DNA from: an uncultured Eubacteriaceae bacterium
GTDB taxonomy: Bacteria > Bacillota > Clostridia > Lachnospirales > CAG-274
Direction: 5' to 3'
Assembly (NCBI GenBank): GCA_947565475.1
Contig: CANOGI010000125.1
Location: 1-6,718, forward strand
DNA length: 6,718 bases
Shown: in pieces, positions 1-4,118 of the stretch
Numbering within the stretch: position 1 is the first letter of the stretch
How the letters are laid out: every line of letters begins with the position of its first letter
Notes under the pieces: generated by a model
The model's database searches: none
What the model saw: the letters and a program-made list of their open reading frames with translations, nothing else
Told to the model about the DNA's origin: nothing
Translations under genes and position numbers: made by a program

Positions 1-125
1 TAGGAGCGTATTTTTTCGTAAAATTATTTTTATTTCCTCTTTGTGCGGTGTTTCCCTAAAACAAAATTTGAAAAAGTTCTTAATTTTCTTTTAGATAAAT
101 TTTATTTTTCACAGCGCCTTTGTAT
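1..125. other. AT-rich intergenic stretch, no gene seen
   Basis: No reading frame with a start and ribosome-binding site was found on either strand. The stretch is strongly AT-rich, with runs of T on the plus strand. On the minus strand an AGAGGAA purine run near 35-41 has no start codon at a suitable distance before the window edge. It may be leader DNA of a gene lying beyond position 1, but nothing here shows that. Confidence 0.4.
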
Positions 126-153
126 TATAGTCAAATCACTTGAAAAGGATCAA
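124..153 (-). promoter_or_regulatory. Possible outward promoter at element's left end
   Basis: Read on the minus strand, TTGATC (153-148) and a perfect TATAAT (129-124) are separated by 18 nt. The -10 is consensus and the -35 matches TTGACA at four of six positions. The promoter would point out of the foldback element towards the left window edge. Perfect -10 hexamers occur by chance in AT-rich DNA, so this is tentative. Confidence 0.35.
126..146 (+). repeat. Left terminal inverted repeat (21 bp)
   Basis: This arm is the exact reverse complement of 315-335. Pairing stops at 147 (G against G314) inside and at 125 (T against T336) outside, so the repeat boundary is sharp. Its outer edge overlaps a minus-strand TATAAT hexamer at 124-129. 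Confidence 0.9.
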
Positions 154-187
154 AAGGAGGCGAGATAAAAATTGTTTTTACAAGGAA

Positions 188-235
188 GAGGCTGGTCGTA
201 AAGCTTCGCTTTACCGCTCGCCCATGCGTCCTGGG
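188..235 (+). repeat. Structured intergenic repeat, copy 1
   Basis: This 48-bp unit is about 75% identical (36 of 48 positions) to 535-582, with no gaps. Shared blocks are GAGGCTGGT at the start, CTTCG in the middle and GCTCGCCC near the end. It contains a perfect 7-bp hairpin: GTAAAGC (198-204), loop TTC, GCTTTAC (208-214). An outer helix pairs 194-197 with 228-231, with one T-T mismatch. This copy lies inside the foldback element. The strand shown is arbitrary because the direction of any transcript is unknown. Confidence 0.75.
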
Positions 236-242
236 AAAGAGA

Positions 243-262
243 GCGTAGTCGAAAGCCTACGC
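243..262. repeat. Hairpin inside the foldback element
   Basis: GCGTAG (243-248) and CTACGC (257-262) form a 6-bp GC-rich stem around an 8-nt loop. An alternative pairing of GTCG (248-251) with CGAC (263-266) is also possible. It has no T tract, so a terminator is unlikely. Confidence 0.5.
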
Positions 263-299
263 CGACTGACGATGACACAGTAAAAATGATTTTTAGCCG

Positions 300-318
300 C
301 CGAACTTGTTCGGGTTTT
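300..318 (+). terminator. Weak terminator-like hairpin inside the element
   Basis: CCGAA (300-304) and TTCGG (309-313) form a GC-rich stem with loop CTTG, followed by G and then TTTT (315-318). The T tract is short and belongs to the terminal inverted repeat, so any termination is likely to be inefficient. Confidence 0.3.
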
Positions 319-335
319 CAAGTGATTTGACTATA
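315..335 (-). repeat. Right terminal inverted repeat (21 bp)
   Basis: This is the exact reverse complement of 126-146. It is followed on the plus strand by an alternating TATATAT tract (334-340), a plausible insertion target for an element that duplicates TA. Confidence 0.9.
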
Positions 336-368
336 TATATGAGCTTGTGATTTAACTTAATAAATGAG

Positions 369-412
369 AAAAGGTGGGGTGAAAAAATAAATTTTTCACC
401 CCACCTTTTTTT
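369..412 (+). terminator. Strong intrinsic terminator, probably bidirectional
   Basis: AAAAGGTGGGGTGAAAAA (369-386) is perfectly complementary to 392-409, giving an 18-bp stem with a 5-nt loop. On the plus strand it runs into seven T residues (406-412). On the minus strand the T run is four long (372-369), part of the stem. No plus-strand gene ends just upstream in the window, so its plus-strand client is unknown. On the minus strand it lies about 240 nt past the glycosidase stop and could act as a backstop. Confidence 0.8.
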
Positions 413-495
413 ATCAACTTCAATATAACTTGTATAATAAGAGAAAATACTTTTACATTCAAGACTACTGAAATTTTTATTATACAAAAATTCTC

Positions 496-525
496 GTAAC
501 CAACGGCGAAAGTATTCGCCCTTAC
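496..525. repeat. Palindromic GGCGAA/TTCGCC element
   Basis: GGCGAA (505-510), loop AGTA and TTCGCC (515-520) form a perfect 6-bp hairpin. GTAA (496-499) and TTAC (522-525) can add an outer helix with an asymmetric internal loop. The tail CGCCCTTAC resembles the CGCCCTTGC and CGCCCATGC tails of the two structured repeats in this window. Short palindromes of this GGGCGAAT...TTCGCC type recall the dispersed intergenic repeats seen in clostridial genomes; that is from memory and was not searched. Confidence 0.5.
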
Positions 526-599
526 ATTCAGAGTGAGGCTGGTTGCGAAACTTCGTTTTGCTGCTCGCCCTTGCAACCCGGCTTACGCTCCCACTGAAT
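526..599. repeat. Extended stem-loop around repeat copy 2
   Basis: ATTCAG (526-531) pairs with CTGAAT (594-599) and encloses structured repeat copy 2. The whole 74-nt block can therefore fold as one branched hairpin. Copy 1 does not have this outer helix. Confidence 0.45.
535..582 (+). repeat. Structured intergenic repeat, copy 2
   Basis: This is the diverged partner of 188-235. The inner stem is kept: GCGAAAC (545-551), loop TTC, GTTTTGC (555-561). Compared with copy 1, pair 199-213 T-A becomes C-G, pair 203-209 G-C becomes A-T, and A200-T212 becomes a G-T wobble. The outer helix pairs GGTT (541-544) with AACC (575-578), where C197-G228 of copy 1 becomes T-A. It lies about 70 nt past the glycosidase stop codon and, unlike copy 1, is not flanked by the 21-bp inverted repeat. 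Confidence 0.75.
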
Positions 600-620
600 A
601 CAAGAGAAACTCCCCCGTTT

Positions 621-642
621 AAAAAGCAGAGGACTTACTCTG
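621..642 (-). terminator. Possible terminator of the GH43 gene
   Basis: On the minus strand, 10 nt past the GH43 stop codon, CAGAG (642-638) pairs with CTCTG (631-627) around a 6-nt loop. C and then TTTTT (625-621) follow. The stem is only 5 bp, so termination would be modest. Position and T tract are right for an intrinsic terminator. Confidence 0.45.
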
Positions 643-651
643 TCGGTTAAA

Positions 652-2190
652 TCACGCTTTATAGTCCACCCAATCGAATTTAGCGTCAACAGTCTTTTCA
701 TTTCCGCCGTTATACGCGTAAATCCCGACAAAAGTTCCCGTATGATGTTTTCCAACGATTACTCCCTCGTCACAGAGGAAATAACAGCGTCCCACACGTC
801 CCACAAGAATCCAATTCTCGTTATCAAGACTGTAGAAAAACTCTCTTGTTTGCTTAATAACCCTAACTTTTAGATAAACCGTTTTTGTTCCCTCTTTAAG
901 AGAAACCTCTCCCATTATGCTTTTCTCGGAGTTGCGGTTCTCATATACTCTTATTTTTAAGCCGTCGTCATAAATCATACAGCATTTAATATAATTGTTT
1001 ATTCCGTAATAACAGGTAATTCCCGCCTGCTGTCCCACAGCGAAAGGCTCAAAATCAAGTTTAGTAGAAAGCGTGTAGGAAAGCTCCGTTTCACGTCTTA
1101 CCAAAGTGTTGTATGACTTTCTCTCACAAAGGTCATACTCACCCGCTTCTATAGTAAAGTAACCTTTATTTTTAGTAAGAGATATTTTATCGTTTTTGGG
1201 GTTTCTCACGAACTCCCATTCGAGACTTAATTTATCATCATCAAAATCATCAAAATTCTTTTCCTCGTATTCCGTCCATGGAAGCCCTGTGGGAGCCTCG
1301 TTCTCAACTGACGGCCCATTTCCATCATTTACTATAAACCAACCGTCTTCCGTCCATGTCACTTTGTCAAGACTTGTTTCACGTCCAAGTGTGGTACATC
1401 TTCCCTCATTCATACGTCCGCAGAGATAAGTCACCCACCACTCGCCATTTTGGGTAAGAACAAGGTCGCCGTGTCCCGAACGCTGAATCTCGGCATTTGG
1501 GTCGGTTTGTTTAAGAGCCGGGTTGTGAGGTGATGACTCATAAGGTCCCATAACATTTTTCGCTCGCCCGACACTTATCTGATGCCCGAATCCAGTACCA
1601 CCCTCGGCGAGTATAGCGTAATACCAGCCGTCTTTTTTCAGGATATGAGGTCCCTCGGCGCATCTAAGACCCGTTCCCGGCCAAACCAAAGTTGTGGGCT
1701 CGGCGATAGCCTCGCAGTCGTCCGTAAGTTTTGTAATCGTAATTCCAGGAGCGGTAATACAGTAATGCGTTCCGTCATCGTCCACAAAATGAGATGGGTC
1801 TATACAGTCAATGTCAAGCACGACAGGCTTTGAGTAAGGGCCCTCAGGATTTTTGGATTTCATAAATAAAGTCTGTCTAAGTTTCCCTGTTTTGTTTTCG
1901 GGCGGGTCATTAAGGCGCATCGTAGCGAAAACATAAAACTCGCCGTTAAAATACGAAATATCGGGAGCCCATATTCCGTGAGAGTCAGAGGTTTCGTTCA
2001 AAGGTAAATAATCGTTTTCCGTAATAACATGACCTATTAATTCCCAGTGAACCAAATCTTTTGAGTGATGAATAGGAATAGCGGGAAAATATTGAAAAGA
2101 TGAGTTGACCATATAATAATCATCGCCCACTCTTACAACAGAAGGATCGGGATAAAAGCCTCTTACAATAGGATTTTGATATGTACTCAA
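652..2190 (-). CDS. GH43 beta-xylosidase / arabinofuranosidase-type glycosidase
   Basis: Glycoside hydrolase family 43, probably removing xylose or arabinose from xylo- or arabino-oligosaccharides. Counted from the TTG start (512 aa), an N-terminal five-bladed propeller (about 5-305) holds the expected inverting catalytic set: Asp15 in YPDPS (general base), Asp131 in CIDPS (pKa modulator) and Glu179 in CAEGPH (general acid). WAPDI (74-78), SGHGD with His240, and LGRET with Arg270 are also present. Residues about 310-510 match the concanavalin-like C-terminal domain of GH43 beta-xylosidases. With no signal peptide or membrane segment, it should act in the cytoplasm on imported oligosaccharides. 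The start is a choice: AAGGAG (2205-2200) directly abuts ATG 2199, leaving no spacer, but sits 9 nt before TTG 2190. An ATG start would add three residues. No transporter or regulator is adjacent. Family is sure; xylose versus arabinose is not. Confidence 0.93.
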   Translation of the reverse strand: MSTYQNPIVRGFYPDPSVVRVGDDYYMVNSSFQYFPAIPIHHSKDLVHWELIGHVITENDYLPLNETSDSHGIWAPDISYFNGEFYVFATMRLNDPPENKTGKLRQTLFMKSKNPEGPYSKPVVLDIDCIDPSHFVDDDGTHYCITAPGITITKLTDDCEAIAEPTTLVWPGTGLRCAEGPHILKKDGWYYAILAEGGTGFGHQISVGRAKNVMGPYESSPHNPALKQTDPNAEIQRSGHGDLVLTQNGEWWVTYLCGRMNEGRCTTLGRETSLDKVTWTEDGWFIVNDGNGPSVENEAPTGLPWTEYEEKNFDDFDDDKLSLEWEFVRNPKNDKISLTKNKGYFTIEAGEYDLCERKSYNTLVRRETELSYTLSTKLDFEPFAVGQQAGITCYYGINNYIKCCMIYDDGLKIRVYENRNSEKSIMGEVSLKEGTKTVYLKVRVIKQTREFFYSLDNENWILVGRVGRCYFLCDEGVIVGKHHTGTFVGIYAYNGGNEKTVDAKFDWVDYKA

Positions 2191-2205
2191 AATAAACATC
2201 TCCTT
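2191..2205 (-). promoter_or_regulatory. Ribosome-binding site that decides the GH43 start
   Basis: AAGGAG (2205-2200) is a strong Shine-Dalgarno sequence. It ends exactly one base before ATG 2199, which is too close for efficient initiation. The in-frame TTG at 2190 lies 9 nt further on and gives a product starting MSTYQNPIVRGF, the usual opening of this enzyme family. Confidence 0.6.
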
Positions 2206-2240
2206 AAAATAAAATAAACAGCTACTTGTATTTCGGATAT

Positions 2241-2289
2241 AAGTTATACCTATAAAATATACTAATCCACAAAATATCACGTATAACTT
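2241..2289. repeat. 9-bp inverted repeat in the GH43 leader
   Basis: AAGTTATAC (2241-2249) and GTATAACTT (2281-2289) are perfect reverse complements, with centres 40 bp apart (about four helical turns). The outer arm starts within a few bases of the predicted transcription start. The stem would be AU-rich with a 31-nt loop, so a pair of operator half-sites for a sugar-responsive regulator seems more likely than a stable RNA hairpin. No regulator gene is present in the window. Confidence 0.5.
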
Positions 2290-2298
2290 TATAGTAAT

Positions 2299-2327
2299 AT
2301 CATATAGTCTTTCCAAATCCTTGTCAA
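2299..2327 (-). promoter_or_regulatory. Sigma-A promoter of the GH43 gene
   Basis: On the minus strand, TTGACA (2327-2322), a 17-nt spacer and TATGAT (2304-2299) give a consensus -35 and a one-mismatch -10. Transcription should start near 2292, leaving a leader of about 100 nt before the TTG start. No clear cre site for carbon catabolite repression was seen. The promoter separates the glycosidase from the methyltransferase unit upstream. Confidence 0.82.
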
Positions 2328-2356
2328 TACAAATTACTAAATTCGGCAAATCTCCT

Positions 2357-2379
2357 AAAAAAAAGATGTACGTATACTC
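2357..2379 (-). terminator. Possible weak terminator after the methyltransferase gene
   Basis: On the minus strand, about 50 nt past the methyltransferase stop, GAGTA (2379-2375) pairs with TAC and TC (2370-2365) around loop TACG with one bulged A. Eight T residues (2364-2357) follow. The stem is short and AT-rich. The T8 tract and its place just before the next promoter are the main support. Confidence 0.3.
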
Positions 2380-2429
2380 ACTGGCCCCGTTCCTAAAATT
2401 TCACCTTTTTACACAGTCAATCAGCTCTA

Positions 2430-3641
2430 TTATTTTTTAAGTTCTTTAAGACACTTGTCTCTCAAGAGTTTCCAAATCATTGGATAGACATTAAATTCCC
2501 GAAGTGACTTCTCATAATCCTCAACAGCCTTCTCAGATTTAGTAAAATTGTCTTTTTTAACAGCTCTTATCATAATATTTTTAGGTGTATGCTCCATATC
2601 TATAAACTCAAGAACGGAAGTTTTATATCCAAATAACTTTAAGGCCTCCGCTCTCAATCCATCTGTAAGCAAGGCGGAAAACCTCTCTTTCAAAATCCCG
2701 TATGATAAAATAGGACTGAGAGAATCGTTTTCAACTTGACCAAACAATTCGTGCTGACAGCAAGGAACGCTCATAATAACCTTGCAGTTTAAATTAACTC
2801 CATGAGCGATAGCCACGTCCGTAGCCGTGTCGCAGGCGTGAAGCGTTATAATCATATCGGCCCTTTCCGACACGTCAATATCGGCAATATCCCCCGCGAA
2901 AAAGTGAAGATTCAAAAATCCCGACTTTTCAGCGATAGCGTTGCAGTTGTCAACAACATCTTTTTTCAAGTCAAACCCTTTTATAATAACGTTTTTCTTT
3001 TTAATTACATTAAAATAATAATACACAGCGAAAGTCAAATATGACTTTCCGCAGCCCATATCAATAATAACGCCGTTTTCCGGAATAAACTTCTCAACGT
3101 CGGCTATCATTTCAGTAAAACGATTAATCTGCCTGAATTTTTTTCTCATAGAGTTGTGAACTTTTCCGTTTTTGTCAATAACGCCCGTTTCAAAAAGCCA
3201 GTCGGCGTAAACTCCCTCTTTAATAATATAATTTTTCTCCTCATCGTGAGAAACAGTGCTTTTAACAGCTTTTTCGTTTTCTTTAACGCCGGTGATTTTA
3301 AACTGTCTTTTTTTGTTCATAAGCAAAACAACAGATTTATCGGCGAATAAATCGCATTGCTTAAAATTCTCCGTCATAAGCGACAGTATTTTGTCAAAAA
3401 GACCGGCGAAAGTCTCCTTTTTAAAATTCTCGTCAATCAGAATATTCTCATGAGTAACTTTTTTGTCTCTAAAATAAGAAATTTGAAACCCCTCTCCGCC
3501 CTTAATTGAGATTTTAGATACAACCGCCTTAAAGCAAACGCCCTCTCCCTTTTTAAAAGGATTGCTCAAGACCGCTTTATAAAAAAAATCAAAATTTATT
3601 GTATTTAAAATCTTTTCTTTAACAGAAATAAAATCCTCCAT
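2430..3641 (-). CDS. SAM-dependent methyltransferase, METTL25/GSTCD-like family
   Basis: A 403-residue class I methyltransferase of unknown substrate, presumably cytosolic (no signal or membrane segment). The N-terminal part (1-160) is not a domain I recognise. The Rossmann-type core begins near 165. Motif I is IDMGCGKSYLTFA (193-205), which should bind S-adenosylmethionine. GFDLKKD (222-228) supplies the acidic ribose-binding position. TLHACDTATD (266-275) and SVPCCQHEL (291-299) are the signature blocks of the group that includes eukaryotic METTL25, RRNAD1 and GSTCD (Pfam Methyltransf_32-like). The paired cysteines at 294-295 are a known feature of that group. AGGAG lies 9 nt before the ATG. 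The gene starts 22 nt after the ylmC-like stop, so the two are probably co-transcribed. An RNA or translation-factor target would be a guess. Family confidence is high; function is open. Confidence 0.9.
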   Translation of the reverse strand: MEDFISVKEKILNTINFDFFYKAVLSNPFKKGEGVCFKAVVSKISIKGGEGFQISYFRDKKVTHENILIDENFKKETFAGLFDKILSLMTENFKQCDLFADKSVVLLMNKKRQFKITGVKENEKAVKSTVSHDEEKNYIIKEGVYADWLFETGVIDKNGKVHNSMRKKFRQINRFTEMIADVEKFIPENGVIIDMGCGKSYLTFAVYYYFNVIKKKNVIIKGFDLKKDVVDNCNAIAEKSGFLNLHFFAGDIADIDVSERADMIITLHACDTATDVAIAHGVNLNCKVIMSVPCCQHELFGQVENDSLSPILSYGILKERFSALLTDGLRAEALKLFGYKTSVLEFIDMEHTPKNIMIRAVKKDNFTKSEKAVEDYEKSLREFNVYPMIWKLLRDKCLKELKK

Positions 3642-3663
3642 AAATTTAATCTCCTGTAATGTT

Positions 3664-3918
3664 TTAACACTCCACTAAAATATCGTCAATATTAGCGTAT
3701 ATCAAAATTAAGTCATCGCCGATACATTTTATATCGCACCAACAAATATGATACTCCTGTACGTGTCCGAAAATGCCGAAAAACTTTCCTCTCGCCGGAA
3801 CAATCAGTTTTTTGATACAGCCCGTTTTAACGTCTATTTCCACATCGCATACAAAACCAAGTCTTCCACCGTCGCAGACGTTTATAACTTCTTTTCTCTC
3901 AATTTCGGAAATCCTCAT
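3664..3918 (-). CDS. YlmC/YmxH family PRC-barrel protein (sporulation-associated)
   Basis: An 84-residue single-domain protein of the YlmC/YmxH family, found across endospore-forming Firmicutes and labelled sporulation-related although its molecular role is unknown. It opens MRISEIERKEVINV, like typical members, and the PRC-barrel signature covers about 9-40: a GGRLGFVCDVEID stretch and then KKLIVPARG. Residues 45-70 (FGIFGHVQEYHICWCDIKCIG) match the usual segment ending in a W-x-D-I-x-x-I-G-type motif. It is full length for the family. An AGAGG sequence stands about 10 nt before the ATG, an acceptable ribosome-binding site. It precedes the methyltransferase gene by 22 nt, so it probably opens a two-gene unit. 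PRC barrels often mediate protein-protein contacts, which fits an adaptor role. No clear sigma-E or sigma-G promoter was identified upstream. Confidence 0.88.
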   Translation of the reverse strand: MRISEIERKEVINVCDGGRLGFVCDVEIDVKTGCIKKLIVPARGKFFGIFGHVQEYHICWCDIKCIGDDLILIYANIDDILVEC

Positions 3919-4118
3919 AAATAAACCGCCTCTGTCAAAAACTTCATCTTAATAATTTTATTCATAAAATGAAGATAATATAATCATAAATATTAAAGGC
4001 TAGACACAGCCAAAAGCGCTGAACCTTTTCAAAAATGCTTGTGGGGTGTAAACAGCGTCCCACAGTCTTTAAGTTAGTACGCCCAGTTTTATCCTTACAC
4101 ATATAGTGTATAGCCCCT
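3919..4118. other. 200-bp intergenic spacer with several small hairpins
   Basis: Minus-strand DNA between the pcrA stop and the ylmC-like start. From right to left it holds TACAC-ATATA-GTGTA (4096-4110), TGTGGG/CCCACA (4040-4045 with 4059-4064), GGCT/AGCC followed by TTTAAT on the minus strand (4011-3993), and ATTTTAT-TC-ATAAAAT (3955-3970) nested in CTTCAT/ATGAAG (3942-3947 with 3969-3974). Any of these could end the pcrA transcript, but none is a classic GC-rich hairpin with a long T run. A minus-strand TATATT/TATTAT tract near 3978-3984 could be a -10 for the ylmC unit, but I see no convincing -35. Confidence 0.4.

Larger units (their letters stand above)
126..335. mobile_element. MITE-like foldback element, 210 bp
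   Basis: The ends form a perfect 21-bp inverted repeat: 126-146 begins TATAGTCAAATC and 315-335 ends GATTTGACTATA. Two subterminal hairpins lie at exactly mirrored positions: TAAAAA-TTG-TTTTTA at 166-180 and TAAAAA-TGA-TTTTTA at 281-295, each 19 nt inside its terminal arm. The interior has further short stems (198-214, 243-262, 300-313) and no open reading frame of note. Small size, terminal inverted repeats and absence of a transposase are the hallmarks of a miniature inverted-repeat transposable element. The outermost TA at each end could be a TA target duplication, as made by IS630/Tc1-mariner-type transposases, but because TA is palindromic this cannot be told apart from the repeat itself. 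The parent transposon is not identified. Confidence 0.72.

Noticed and set aside
505..520. The GGCGAA/TTCGCC hairpin as an intrinsic terminator
   Set aside because: No T tract follows on either strand.
188..582. A CRISPR array
   Set aside because: Only two diverged copies 347 bp apart, with no regular spacing, no unique spacers of uniform length and no cas genes.
293..755. Three short minus-strand reading frames (64-75 codons) in the repeat region
   Set aside because: They read through the terminator hairpin or the structured repeats, or overlap the end of the GH43 gene, and show no recognisable protein features or good ribosome-binding sites.
2200..2292. A riboswitch or tRNA-type leader before the GH43 gene
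   Set aside because: The leader is short and AU-rich, and the only dyad has a 31-nt loop. No known riboswitch core or T-box motif was seen.
2191..2349. Upstream in-frame extension of the GH43 gene to an ATG at 2349, adding about 50 residues
   Set aside because: The added segment overlaps the TTGACA/TATGAT promoter and the leader, has no family similarity I can recognise, and lies before the strong AAGGAG site that serves the downstream start.
2345..2360. AGGAG at 2356-2352 (minus strand) as a ribosome-binding site for a small gene before GH43
   Set aside because: The TTG just after it (2348-2346) opens a frame of only a few codons, and the ATG at 2349 is only two bases from the AGGAG.
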